From contig NZ_JBIQLE010000003.1 in the NCBI RefSeq assembly GCF_044464525.1, positions 1 through 64,000 on the forward strand: a stretch of 64,000 bases of DNA. Direction: 5' to 3'. Positions 26,128 through 34,903 of this stretch are shown in pieces. How positions within the stretch are numbered: position 1 is the stretch's first letter; each line of letters begins with the position of its first letter. Source of the DNA: Pusillimonas sp044464525. GTDB lineage: Bacteria > Pseudomonadota > Gammaproteobacteria > Burkholderiales > Burkholderiaceae_B. The position numbers were made by a program, and so were the translations under genes. The notes under the pieces were generated by a model. That model ran no database searches and was not told the DNA's origin. It saw nothing but the letters and a program-made list of their open reading frames with translations.

Positions 26128-27582
26128 CTAGAAAGGCAGCTGTCGCTCTCCGAGTTGCACTGTCACCCACTTCAGCTCTGTCATGTCGGCCACCGAGTAA
26201 CGGCCGTTCTCTTTGCCATAGCCACTGTCCTTGAACCCCCCGAACGGCGCATTGGGGTCGTCGTCAAAAGCATTGTCGTTGATATGCACCGAGCCCGCTT
26301 CCACGCGCAGGGCGAAGTCAAAGGCCTTCTGCAAGTCGTTGGTTACGATGCCCGACGACAAACCGTAGGAAGTGTCATTGGCCAGTTCCACCGCATGCTC
26401 GAAATCGCGCGCCTTGTAAACGGCGGCCAAAGGCCCGAAGCTTTCTTCGTTATAGACCTCCATACCCGGTTTGACACCCACCAGAACCGATGGCTGCATT
26501 ACATTACCGTCGACTCCGCCGCCTGCGAGCAGCTCGGCCCCTTTGGACACCGCATCGTCGATATGGCCCCGAATGAACGCGGCCTGCCGCCAGTCAATCA
26601 ACGGCCCAACCGCCGAGTTCGGCTGAGAGGGATCACCAAAAGGCACATCACGCACCTTTTTCACGAAAGCTTCGCAGAATGCGTCGTAGATGGGCGCTTC
26701 GACAATGATGCGTGAGTTGGCCATGCAAACCTGACCCTGGTTGAAGAAGATACCGAAAGCCGCTGAGCGCACCGCATAATCCAGGTCGGCATCCGCCAAT
26801 ACCACCATGGGGCTCTTGCCGCCGAGTTCCAGCACGATGCGCTTCTGGTAACGCCCTGCCAGCTCGGACAATATCCTTCCGACCCGCGCCGATCCGGTAA
26901 AGGTGATCAGCTTGACACGGGGGTCCGAGAACAAGGTTTCGCCCACCGCTTCGTCTGTGGTGGGGATCACGCTTAGCACACCGGGCGGCAAGCCGGCCTC
27001 TTCAAGGATTTCCGCAAACAACAACGCCGCAATGGGCGTATACGGAGAAGGCTTGAGAATGAAACTGTTGCCGGCGGCCAGCGCAGGAGCCAGCTTCTTG
27101 CCGTTCAGCAACAATGGCGCATTGAAGGGGCCAATGCCCACGACGACACCCAACGGTTGACGTATTGTCATGGAAAGCCGGTTGGGCGCATCCGCCGGCA
27201 TGGTCTCGCCGCGCACGTCACGCGCCTGGCCGGCGGCGATGCGGAAAGCGCTGATCATATAGTCGCATTCGAACATCGCCTTGCCGAATACGTTGCCGCC
27301 CTCTTCGATCAGCACCTGGGCGATTTCCATCCGGCGTCGTTCGACGATGTCGGCCGCCTTCAGCAAGATGGCTTCACGTTCACTGGCCAGGGTCTTGCCC
27401 CAAGGCTTCCGGGCCTCTTCGGCGCTGGCAAGCGCCGCTTCGATGTCCGCAGCGGTGGCCAGGTGCGTCCGCCCGATCAATTCACCCGTGAAAGGGTTTT
27501 TTACCTCGTAAACGGGTTGCCCATCGGATTGCCAGGGGCGGCCATTGATGTAGGGATAATAGGTTTTGACGTCGGTGCTCAT
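26128..27582 (-). CDS. Aldehyde dehydrogenase, aromatic-aldehyde (vanillin/benzaldehyde) type
   Basis: 484 aa. NAD(P)-dependent oxidation of an aldehyde to the acid. Catalytic residues: N154 (GPFNAPLLLN), E252 (VLELGGKSP) and C286 (FFNQGQVCMANS). Sequence style (YYPYINGRPW, SMTIRQPLGVVVGIGPFNAPL) is that of the benzaldehyde, vanillin and salicylaldehyde dehydrogenase group. AAGGAGA precedes the ATG at 27582. An AraC-family gene is divergent 202 bp away and is its probable activator. No other catabolic gene adjoins it, so the substrate is open. Confidence 0.9.
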   Translation of the reverse strand: MSTDVKTYYPYINGRPWQSDGQPVYEVKNPFTGELIGRTHLATAADIEAALASAEEARKPWGKTLASEREAILLKAADIVERRRMEIAQVLIEEGGNVFGKAMFECDYMISAFRIAAGQARDVRGETMPADAPNRLSMTIRQPLGVVVGIGPFNAPLLLNGKKLAPALAAGNSFILKPSPYTPIAALLFAEILEEAGLPPGVLSVIPTTDEAVGETLFSDPRVKLITFTGSARVGRILSELAGRYQKRIVLELGGKSPMVVLADADLDYAVRSAAFGIFFNQGQVCMANSRIIVEAPIYDAFCEAFVKKVRDVPFGDPSQPNSAVGPLIDWRQAAFIRGHIDDAVSKGAELLAGGGVDGNVMQPSVLVGVKPGMEVYNEESFGPLAAVYKARDFEHAVELANDTSYGLSSGIVTNDLQKAFDFALRVEAGSVHINDNAFDDDPNAPFGGFKDSGYGKENGRYSVADMTELKWVTVQLGERQLPF

Positions 27583-27784
27583 CTGCTGTCTCCTTGGCGT
27601 TATGGGAAAGTGGACAACGCGTGGCGCTGCCCCCAGTATTGCCCGGACATCGGCCGACGGATAGAATGAAGCAACGCAGGCCATACTGCCGGTCACCCCG
27701 ATTATCCGCACACTATTTGTGCCCTGTATTGCACTGGCGCGCCGCGGTTTTGTCCATTGGCGCAAGCGCTCCCCCGAGGACACC

Positions 27785-28744
27785 ATGGAACAAGTCAAAA
27801 CCTGGAGTACTCGCGGCTTGAAATCCAATCGCGCGTTATCCTTCTGGAACGAGGCCATATCATCCGCCTTCCTGAAGGTGCGCACCGAGCCCCGAAACTC
27901 TCCCCAAGCGTTCCAGGCACAATTGCAATCGCGAAGCCTGGGCAGCCTGTCCATCAACCGGCTGCAAGCCCAGTCGTACCGCGTGGTCTGCAATACCGAC
28001 GACAGTCGCCACGACTGGCTTTTCATCAACCTGCACCAGCAAGGCAAATGCCGCCTGCAGCAGCACGGGCGCGAACAATGGGCGGCGCCCGGCGACATCA
28101 GCATCAACCTGGGCAACTCGCCATTTGTCTTTGATTTCGAAGACCGCGTTGCCATGACGTGTCTGCGCCTGCCGCTTTCGGGCGTCGCCGCCCGCACGGG
28201 CCGGCTGCAGGATGCCGCCGCACGCCCCCTGCCCAGCGACGCTGGCGCCCGCTTGCTGAAAAGCTACATCGGCAGCCTGTTGCACAATGCCGACGCGCTG
28301 ACGGACCGGCAGGCCGCCGTGGCCTCAAACTGCCTGCTCGACTTGCTCGCCCTGGGCATTGATGGCGCCGATGCTCCACAGGCCGACCACAGCAGCATGC
28401 GAACCGCCCTATACCACCAAGCCTGTGCCTATATCGAAGCGAATCTGGGCAACTCGGGGCTCGATCTTCATCATTTAAGCCAGCACTTGAAACTGGCTCC
28501 GCGCACGCTGCAAAGCGTATTCCACGAGCAAGGCACAACGTTCACCGCCACGCTGCTTGAATCCCGCCTGCAGGCTGCCGAACGGCTCATCGTCAACAAC
28601 ACATATGCGCGCCTGGCGCAGATAGCCTATGCGGTGGGGTTCTCTGATCAGGCGTATTTCAACAAGGCCTTTCGTCGACGCTTCAACATGACTCCCGGCG
28701 AGCGTCGCCAGTCCTGCCTGAAGCATCCAGGCGCGTGGCTCTAG
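27785..28744 (+). CDS. AraC/XylS-family transcriptional regulator
   Basis: 319 aa. N-terminal AraC-binding-like domain (about 1-190) and a C-terminal double helix-turn-helix: LDLHHLSQHLKLAPRTLQSVF and YARLAQIAYAVGFSDQAYFNKAFRRRFNMTPGERR in separate blocks. The domain layout is shared with activators of aromatic and amine catabolism (XylS, FeaR, NphR type). ATG 27785 follows GAGGACACC. It probably activates the divergent aldehyde dehydrogenase gene. It is directly followed, base to base, by the end of the opposite Abi gene. Confidence 0.9.
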   Translation: MEQVKTWSTRGLKSNRALSFWNEAISSAFLKVRTEPRNSPQAFQAQLQSRSLGSLSINRLQAQSYRVVCNTDDSRHDWLFINLHQQGKCRLQQHGREQWAAPGDISINLGNSPFVFDFEDRVAMTCLRLPLSGVAARTGRLQDAAARPLPSDAGARLLKSYIGSLLHNADALTDRQAAVASNCLLDLLALGIDGADAPQADHSSMRTALYHQACAYIEANLGNSGLDLHHLSQHLKLAPRTLQSVFHEQGTTFTATLLESRLQAAERLIVNNTYARLAQIAYAVGFSDQAYFNKAFRRRFNMTPGERRQSCLKHPGAWL

Positions 28745-29560
28745 TTAACCCCCACCGCTCACCTTAAACGACGCGATGCGGCTTTCGAGCTCGGAAGCTG
28801 ACGCCTTCAAATGTTTGAAGTCTTCAGCCAGTAATTTGCTGATGTGTGCGACTCCGTTCGCGTCTTTACCATCAAAGTAATTCAGAAAGAATTCGATCGC
28901 TCCGAGTGTTTCCTGTAACCGACGACCAAATATCGGTTCGTGATGAGCGACACGATTTCGGCTTTGATACAGATGTTCGAGCTGACTCGCCACGTCAGGG
29001 CGTTTCAGATTCCTATCTGGAAATACTGTTTTGAGCGGAGTCCAAAGCACGTTCGCATAGTCTTTGGAATACAGCCGCTTCCAGAAGAAAAAGGTCAATT
29101 GCGCAACAATTTGGCCCATAGTGACAGAAATCTGCTCTTGCCTAGCAGCCACTCGACGAAGATCAGCTGCCTTCCCCACGGCGACAGGAACACCTCTAGG
29201 AAAAGCCAGCGTGTCTAAATGCCGTTTCTGCGCCTGGGACATTTTTGCGTATACGTCCCGGCGGGCGCTCTTTTTTGCGAGCTGAATCTTGCTAACCTCG
29301 GAGCTTCGCCACGCCAAGCCGGCCGGAGGAGTAACGAGCCAGTCAGGCTGACCATAGTAACTTTCCAATTTCTCATAGACGGCGTTACGCAGTGCCACCT
29401 CGATGACGGCAGTCACCATCATCAGTTGTGAGCCCAGGCGCAATGTCTGCTGATGTAGTGAAATTGCTTCCCCAATGGATCCGGTGATGGCTTGAAAAGT
29501 TGCCAACCGCTCGAGCGATAAAAACCGCACTAAATCAGCAAAGTCTGCGTCACTAGACAT
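28745..29560 (-). CDS. Abi-family (HEPN-like) putative abortive infection protein
   Basis: 271 aa. Contains the Abi_2/AbiD-type pattern: a helical N-terminal region with EVALRNAVYEKLE, an FFFWKRLY block and near residue 214 SRNRVAHHEPI, an R-x4-H motif typical of HEPN ribonucleases. Members act in phage exclusion as RNases. Single gene, GGAGA before the ATG, with no antitoxin alongside. Its end abuts the AraC gene, as if placed between that gene and its former downstream region. Codon use is less GC-rich than the flanking genes by eye. Confidence 0.8.
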   Translation of the reverse strand: MSSDADFADLVRFLSLERLATFQAITGSIGEAISLHQQTLRLGSQLMMVTAVIEVALRNAVYEKLESYYGQPDWLVTPPAGLAWRSSEVSKIQLAKKSARRDVYAKMSQAQKRHLDTLAFPRGVPVAVGKAADLRRVAARQEQISVTMGQIVAQLTFFFWKRLYSKDYANVLWTPLKTVFPDRNLKRPDVASQLEHLYQSRNRVAHHEPIFGRRLQETLGAIEFFLNYFDGKDANGVAHISKLLAEDFKHLKASASELESRIASFKVSGGG

Positions 29561-29666
29561 TACTTCTCCACGATCTTATAATTGATAGTGAAAAGCCGCG
29601 ATCTGTTGGCAGCCTAGTAGAAACTAGTTTCGAAGAGCGGACACCCGGCTTCCTTATGCAGCACCC

Positions 29667-29697
29667 GAAAGCGCCCTTCGAGGCGCTTTCTTTTTTT
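29667..29697 (+). terminator. Strong plus-strand terminator without an upstream plus-strand gene
   Basis: Nine-base stem GAAAGCGCC/GGCGCTTTC with a six-base loop, followed by seven T (29691-29697). On the minus strand it has no T-run. The nearest plus-strand gene is araC, whose end is more than 900 bp away behind the oppositely oriented Abi gene. The 285-bp gap 29561-29845 holds no coding gene I can support; a small RNA is possible. Confidence 0.8.
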
Positions 29698-29845
29698 GCG
29701 CCTGTCGCTCAAGACTTAACTTTCGGCAATCCATCCTCGGCAAGCACGCAACGATCATAACCGACGAAGGTGCATTTTGATACATGCTTGCGGCATCTCG
29801 TTCAAAACGCTTACTTCCTAGTAAGGGTATCCGGCTCCGCGCCGA

Positions 29846-30916
29846 CTAAAACAGCGTCAACTGAGGCTGATCTTCCGGCGGCCTGCAGAAAAGGGTTGCA
29901 TCAAGCGGGTGCCGAGTCTGATTCAGGCCGGCTTTGGCGCAGGCCCTTTTGAAGCGTTGCTCCAACAATTGAGCAAACACGCCGGCACCCTTCATGCGCG
30001 TACGAAAATCGGAATCATATATCTTGCCGTCGCGCATTTGCCGGACCAGGTTCATAACATGGGCGTGCTTAAATGGATAGTGCCCGGCCAGCCATACTTC
30101 GAAGAGGTCGGCAACCTCTCGGGGCAATCTCAACAGCACATAGGCAGCGTCTTGGGCGCCTGCATCTTTGGCGCTGAACAAAATCTTCTCTAGATCGTGG
30201 TCGGTAAGTGCAGGAATGACCGGAGCAACGATGACGCCGGTGGGGATGCCGGCCCGGCTCAACCGGCGTAATGTCTCAAGCCGCGCATCCGGCGTGCTGG
30301 CGCGCGGCTCTAACGTACGTGCCAGCGTTCTATCCAAAGAGCCTATCGACAAGTACACCCTGACCAGATTTTTGCGCGCCATGCGTGCAAGCAGGTCGAT
30401 GTCGCGCACCACAGTAGCGGATTTCGTCGTAATGGCGACCGGATGGTTGAATTCTTCCATCACCGTCAGGATGGACTCGGTAATTCGTAGCCGCCGCTCT
30501 ATGGGCTGGTACGGATCAGTGTTGGTACCGAGGGCGATCAGCTTGGGCACGTATGAAGGCTTGGAAAACTCTTTGCGCAATATGTCGGTCGCATTGCTTT
30601 TGGCATAAAGCTTCGTCTCGAAATCCAGCCCCGGCGAATGGTTCAGATAGGCATGGGTAGGCCGCGCGTAGCAATAAATGCAGCCATGCTCGCAACCTCG
30701 ATACGGATTGATGGACTGGTCAAACGGAATATCGGGCGACTCATTGCGTGAAATGATGGACTTGGCGGCCTCAAGCGACACCGTCGTGGCCAGCTTGACG
30801 GGCGCCTCTTGAGCCATGCCTGGCCATTCATCGTCTATCGGCGTGCGCTCGTACTGTTCGAAGCGAGGTGTTCTGTTCGAACTGCTGCCCCTGCCCTTGA
30901 TTGGAATCGGCTGCAT
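29846..30916 (-). CDS. PA0069-family radical SAM protein (SplB-related)
   Basis: 356 aa. Radical SAM cluster motif C75-x3-C79-x2-C82 in YRGCEHGCIYCYAR, followed by a TIM-barrel with GTNTDPYQP, ITTKSATVVRDIDLL and RVYLSIGSLD. The family is related to spore photoproduct lyase, which reverses a DNA photoproduct, but the substrate of PA0069-type members is not established. The ATG at 30916 is used; the frame stays open upstream through unrelated promoter sequence. A LexA-like palindrome starts 15 bp before it. Confidence 0.88.
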   Translation of the reverse strand: MQPIPIKGRGSSSNRTPRFEQYERTPIDDEWPGMAQEAPVKLATTVSLEAAKSIISRNESPDIPFDQSINPYRGCEHGCIYCYARPTHAYLNHSPGLDFETKLYAKSNATDILRKEFSKPSYVPKLIALGTNTDPYQPIERRLRITESILTVMEEFNHPVAITTKSATVVRDIDLLARMARKNLVRVYLSIGSLDRTLARTLEPRASTPDARLETLRRLSRAGIPTGVIVAPVIPALTDHDLEKILFSAKDAGAQDAAYVLLRLPREVADLFEVWLAGHYPFKHAHVMNLVRQMRDGKIYDSDFRTRMKGAGVFAQLLEQRFKRACAKAGLNQTRHPLDATLFCRPPEDQPQLTLF

Positions 30917-30930
30917 GGCGGCCCCTAATG

Positions 30931-30946
30931 CTGTATAAATAAACAG
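30931..30946. promoter_or_regulatory. LexA-type SOS box
   Basis: CTGT-ATAAATAA-ACAG matches the CTGT-N8-ACAG LexA consensus with an all-A/T centre. It is 15 bp before the radical SAM gene and about 80 bp before the divergent small gene, so it could control either or both as SOS genes. Confidence 0.75.
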
Positions 30947-31027
30947 TATACAACGGGTGATAATAGCACTATCGCGATGCACGTCGCCAACCCGGCTGTT
31001 GTGTATGGCCACGAACAAGGAAGCAAT

Positions 31028-31225
31028 ATGGGCAAAAAACACAAACCCGATCCAGACGAAGTGGCGCTGATCGAATGGTGTATTGAAGTCGAAGGGTTTC
31101 TGGTCGCGGCGGGCGCCTCGCTGCGAGAGGCGCAAGACCACATCGAGGAACAGGCCGAGTGGTTTACAGACCAGTTCTATAACGGACTGACACCAGAAGA
31201 AGCCGCCAACGAGGCGTTGAATTAA
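31028..31225 (+). CDS. Small acidic hypothetical protein
   Basis: 65 aa, mostly helical and acidic (VALIEWCIEVEGFLVAAGASL, EAQDHIEEQAEWFTDQFYNG, TPEEAANEAL). No recognised domain. AAGGA stands before the ATG, and the composition is that of a real gene. It is divergent to the radical SAM gene and shares the LexA-like box region, so it may be stress-induced. Function unknown. Confidence 0.75.
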   Translation: MGKKHKPDPDEVALIEWCIEVEGFLVAAGASLREAQDHIEEQAEWFTDQFYNGLTPEEAANEALN

Positions 31226-31249
31226 GCCATTACAGCCTTGCTTGCGCCT

Positions 31250-32350
31250 TCAGCCTTGCTTGTCCAGCGCCTGCGCCTCGCGCCGCAGCAGCTCGCGCTT
31301 GCGATCGACGCCCCAGCGATATCCTGACAACCCGCCATCGCGCCGCACGACACGGTGGCACGGAATTGCCACGGCAATGTGGTTTGCGGCGCAAGCGCCC
31401 GCCACGGCTCGCACAGCTGTAGGGGCGCCTATGCGCTCGGCCAGTTCAGTGTAGCTAAGCCTGGCGCCAGGGGGAATCTCGCGCAGGGCTTGCCAGACTC
31501 GTTGTTGAAAGGCTGTGCCTTGCACGTCCAAAGGCAGGTTCAATCCAACACCCGGCGCCTCGACGAACCCGATCACCTGCGCAACCAATTGCTCAAACTC
31601 TGCGTCTGCGCCGATCAGCTCTGCGTTGGGGAAGCGGTCTTGCAAGTCTCGCGTCAGAAGGTCGGGGTCGTCGCCCAGCAAGATCGAGCAGATCCCGCGT
31701 TGGCTTTGCGCGACCAAAATCGCACCTAATGAGCATTGGGCCACAGCGAACCTGATTACTATTCCCTTGCCCCCCGCTCGATATTCCTTTGCGCGCATGC
31801 CCAGCAATTGCCCGGAAGTTTCATAGAAGCGGCTGCTTGAGTTAAAGCCCGCCTCATAGATGGCATCAGTCACTGTACCCCCGGTGGAATTCAATTCTGT
31901 CTCCAGCTTGCGAGCACGCTTGGCGGCGGCGTAGGCCTTGGGCGTCAGGCCCGTCTCGGCTTTGAAGATACGATGAAAGTGATAAGGGCTAAGGCCCACC
32001 TGCCGAGCCAGGTCATCAAGCGAAGGCGGGATTTCTGAAGATTCAATCAAGCGGCATGCTTGTTCGACCCGCGCAGCACGATCGGCGGAGATAGCCGCAC
32101 GATCATCTTGTGCACGGCGGCTGGGACGATAGCCGGCAGCCTCGGCAGCCTCGACCGAATCAAAGAATTCGACATTCTCGCGCTTCGGAAGGCGCGCCGA
32201 CGAACTGGGTCGGCAATACACTCCCGTGGTACGCACGGCGTAAATGAAGTGCTCATCCGCGTCGGCGTCGCGCTCGCGCACCGCATTCCAGCGTGCATCG
32301 TCGGTGTCGTATCGCGATAGATAAGTAGTATTAATGGTCATGGCTTTCAT
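31250..32350 (-). CDS. ada: Ada-type methyltransferase/regulator with degenerate zinc site
   Basis: 366 aa (ATG 32350; an ATG three codons later is equally possible). Order: Ada zinc domain (about 10-85), AraC-type helix-turn-helix (LARQVGLSPYHFHRIFKAETGLTPKAY) and O6-methylguanine methyltransferase ending with the active Cys331 in IPCHRVV. In E. coli Ada the zinc is held by four Cys. Here only Cys46 (VYCRPS) remains; the others are Ser50, Ser77 and Ala80 (CRPSSSAR and YRPSRRA). The O6-methylguanine half looks intact, while methyl-phosphotriester sensing and activation are doubtful. A remnant of a second ada lies at 47.6 kb. Confidence 0.9.
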   Translation of the reverse strand: MKAMTINTTYLSRYDTDDARWNAVRERDADADEHFIYAVRTTGVYCRPSSSARLPKRENVEFFDSVEAAEAAGYRPSRRAQDDRAAISADRAARVEQACRLIESSEIPPSLDDLARQVGLSPYHFHRIFKAETGLTPKAYAAAKRARKLETELNSTGGTVTDAIYEAGFNSSSRFYETSGQLLGMRAKEYRAGGKGIVIRFAVAQCSLGAILVAQSQRGICSILLGDDPDLLTRDLQDRFPNAELIGADAEFEQLVAQVIGFVEAPGVGLNLPLDVQGTAFQQRVWQALREIPPGARLSYTELAERIGAPTAVRAVAGACAANHIAVAIPCHRVVRRDGGLSGYRWGVDRKRELLRREAQALDKQG

Positions 32351-32445
32351 TTCGAAACTCTGGCTTGGATTAGAGCTTAGGCCTGATTTCAATTGCAGAC
32401 ACTCCGTTTTTTGCCATTGAATTTTATTCCTTCCCTTATCAGGCG

Positions 32446-32600
32446 CCAGGCTTCCACAGCGCCCGCCCTCTCGGCTGCAGCCTTGGAGATCATTCAAAAG
32501 CTGAAAGCCACGCATCTGGAGGTGCACAATATGCGCTACCCCCACGGCATTGGCGTTACAGGGCGGCGACTTTATGGACTTCTGTTCCGGATCATCCCAC
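32446..32600 (+). pseudogene. Remnant of a TPR38-like gene
   Basis: Encodes APALSAAALEIIQKLKATHL and HNMRYPHG, matching residues of the intact TPR gene at 47933-49258. Relative to the intact copy 78 bp are missing exactly between two copies of GCATCTG (48178-48184 and 48256-48262 in the intact gene), leaving one copy at 32512-32518. Later small changes and a stop end the frame at about 32620. It has no proper start. It lies beside the intact ada in the same order and orientation as the second, inverse-decayed pair. Confidence 0.8.
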
Positions 32601-32823
32601 ATCGCCAATCTCTACCCTAGAAATATTGATCGGCTCCGAACTATTATTTCGCTGAAACTCTATTCAGAAAGCCAGTGAGCACTCTGGCTGGTGCCTTTTC
32701 CGCTAAGCTTCAATGGAAATAAAATTAATTAATTCAATGGATAACTAAGAATTCAGGCTAAAAATTGACAACTTGGCCTGGCGGAAGAATGTCTCTTGCA
32801 AGGTAATCCACCTTAAAGTAAAC

Positions 32824-32834
32824 TAGGTTCCTAA
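32824..32834. promoter_or_regulatory. MarR-type operator A
   Basis: TAGGTTCCTAA, followed by CTAAAA. One of four copies of the island palindrome. It lies about 90 bp before the first binding-protein gene. The remainder of 32621-32924 is AT-rich promoter sequence with a weak hairpin at 32670-32689 (AGCCAG/CTGGCT) and no gene I can support. Confidence 0.6.
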
Positions 32835-32924
32835 CTAAAATTACGTCACTAAAAAACCGTAATTGTTGCGGTGCCACGCACTTAAATTACCTACTAACGC
32901 CAATAAAAAACACGGAGACAAACC

Positions 32925-34100
32925 ATGAAGACATCCTCTGTAACCCGGGCGGCTGTATTGCTCGCACTCGCCAGTTCTTGTTTCGCCGTGCAAGCCCAAG
33001 ATCCCATCCGGATCGGGTTCGTGGGTGAGCTATCTGGACCGCAAGCGCCTCTAGGCCAGGACCAATACGACGCATTCATGCTCTATCTCGAGCAGAAGGA
33101 CGGAAAGATAGGAGGCATACCAGCCGAGGTCGTCCGCGAAGATAGTCAGCTAAAGCCCGACGTCGCAGTGCAAGCAGCCCAAAAGCTCATCGAAAATAAT
33201 AAGGTGAGCTTCCTGACTGGAATGACTTTTGCGCCAACCGCGGCAGCCGTGGCAAAGGTCGCAAACGACAACAAGGTCTTCGCGATCGGCTCCAACGGTT
33301 CGGTCAACGCCATGGCCGGCGAAGCATGCTCCCCGTACGTTTTCATTACTTCGTTTCAGCCCGAGCCCGTCGTAGGAGTCCTAGGCGAGTACGCGGATCA
33401 ACAAGGTTACAAGCGTGTCAGCATGCTAGGGCCTAACTATGTCACGGGTAAAAACTTCCTTGATATCTTTAAACGTCATTTCAAAGGAACGATTGCCGAC
33501 GAGCTATACACACCCATGGCTCAACAGGATTTTTCCGCCGAGCTTCTGCAAGTCGCTTCTTCCAAGCCAGATGCCGTGTTCGTTTTTTACCCCGGCGGCT
33601 TAGGGATCAACTTCGTACGTCAATATCATCAATCGGGGCTGGGCAAAGAGGCCCCGTTACTGGCACAAGGTGCTTTAGATGGCACCAACTTGCCTGCTTT
33701 GCAGGAATCAGCTCTGGGCTTTATAACCGCGGCCCCATGGGCACCCGATTCAGACAACCCTCAAAATAAAGCCTTCGTCAAAGCGTTCGAAGAGAAATAC
33801 GGGCGTATTCCGACCATGTTCGCAGCCTACAGCTATGACGCTGCACAACTGATTGACTCGGCAATCACCAAAGTCAACGGTAATCTTGAAGATAAAGATG
33901 CCGTCCGAAAGGCGCTAAAGGAAGCCGACTTCCCGTCAGTGCGAGGCGCCTTCCGATTCAATAACAATCATTTCCCGATTCAGGACTATCACGTACTCAA
34001 GGTTGTGAAAGACGACAAGGGTCGAGTAGTTCGCTCCATCCTCACGACTCCCTTCAAAGATCGCGACGACCCATTCGCCAAGCAATGCCCTATGGCCTAA
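32925..34100 (+). CDS. Liv-type ABC transporter periplasmic binding protein (copy 1)
   Basis: 391 aa. Signal peptide of about 24 residues ending at CFAVQA, then a branched-chain-amino-acid-type (Peripla_BP_6) fold: IRIGFVGELSGPQAPLGQDQYDAF, REDSQLKPDVAVQAAQKLI, FVFYPGGLGINFVRQY. Family members also bind aromatic acids. It is highly similar over its whole length to the second binding protein at 35793, which sits with the only membrane and ATPase genes, so the two likely share one transporter. Co-directional with phyH, 15 bp downstream; operator A upstream. Confidence 0.92.
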   Translation: MKTSSVTRAAVLLALASSCFAVQAQDPIRIGFVGELSGPQAPLGQDQYDAFMLYLEQKDGKIGGIPAEVVREDSQLKPDVAVQAAQKLIENNKVSFLTGMTFAPTAAAVAKVANDNKVFAIGSNGSVNAMAGEACSPYVFITSFQPEPVVGVLGEYADQQGYKRVSMLGPNYVTGKNFLDIFKRHFKGTIADELYTPMAQQDFSAELLQVASSKPDAVFVFYPGGLGINFVRQYHQSGLGKEAPLLAQGALDGTNLPALQESALGFITAAPWAPDSDNPQNKAFVKAFEEKYGRIPTMFAAYSYDAAQLIDSAITKVNGNLEDKDAVRKALKEADFPSVRGAFRFNNNHFPIQDYHVLKVVKDDKGRVVRSILTTPFKDRDDPFAKQCPMA

Positions 34101-34115
34101 AGAGGAGAATGCAAA

Positions 34116-34901
34116 ATGGAAACGACTCTTGAAAGAATTACTGAAGCAGATATCAAGCGCTACGAAACAGACGGCGCAGTTTGCTTGCGAGGTCTCTTCG
34201 ACGAGTATTGGATCAATCGAATGCGTAAGGCAATCGGCCAATACCTGAACCGTCCCGATAAGTTCACCGTCGACTGGGTCCTGTGGCCGACTAATCCCGA
34301 GATGCGAGATTTCGCCTTCGAGTCTCCAGCGGCAGCGATCGCCCAGCGCTTGATGCGCAGCAACAGCGTCCGCTTGTACTTTGACCAGATCTTCGTCAAG
34401 GAGCCTGGCACCGAAACCCCGACCCCATGGCACCATGACCAGCCTTTCTGGCCCATACAAGGCCGCCAAGTCTGTTCGATCTGGCTCGCGCTCGATCCGG
34501 TAACTCGTGAATCAAGCGGGCTCGAATATATAAAGGGCTCACACCTATGGGGGCAAGAGTATCGCCCAGCAGCGTTCAGTGGGACCAACGGCGACCCCTT
34601 CAAAGACGCTCAACATGGTGTGCCGGTGCCCGACTTCGACGCGATGCGCGACCAGTACGAGTTCTTAAGCTGGGACCTCAACCCGGGAGACTGTTTAATA
34701 CATCAGGGGATGGCTGTGCATGGAGCCAGCGGCAATCGCACGCGCACACAGATAAGGCGTGCATTGTCCACAAGATGGACGGGAGACGATATCGTTTATG
34801 CGCCGCGCCCCGGTATGGATATCAAGCTGTATGACGATCGCTTGGCATTCGGTGATCCGCTAACTACAGATAAATTTCCCGAAGTCATCAAGGCAATGTA
34901 G
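34116..34901 (+). CDS. PhyH-family Fe(II)/2-oxoglutarate dioxygenase
   Basis: 261 aa. Phytanoyl-CoA dioxygenase-like double-stranded beta-helix protein. The iron triad can be placed: H106-x-D108 in PWHHDQPFW and H202 in AVHGASGN, with an Arg-rich segment (RTRTQIRR) after it for 2-oxoglutarate. Conserved WLALDP and YIKGSH blocks are present. GAGGAG precedes the ATG. It follows the binding protein in one operon, so it may hydroxylate or dealkylate the imported compound before the aromatic pathway; substrate unknown. Confidence 0.88.
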   Translation: METTLERITEADIKRYETDGAVCLRGLFDEYWINRMRKAIGQYLNRPDKFTVDWVLWPTNPEMRDFAFESPAAAIAQRLMRSNSVRLYFDQIFVKEPGTETPTPWHHDQPFWPIQGRQVCSIWLALDPVTRESSGLEYIKGSHLWGQEYRPAAFSGTNGDPFKDAQHGVPVPDFDAMRDQYEFLSWDLNPGDCLIHQGMAVHGASGNRTRTQIRRALSTRWTGDDIVYAPRPGMDIKLYDDRLAFGDPLTTDKFPEVIKAM

Positions 34902-34903
34902 CA

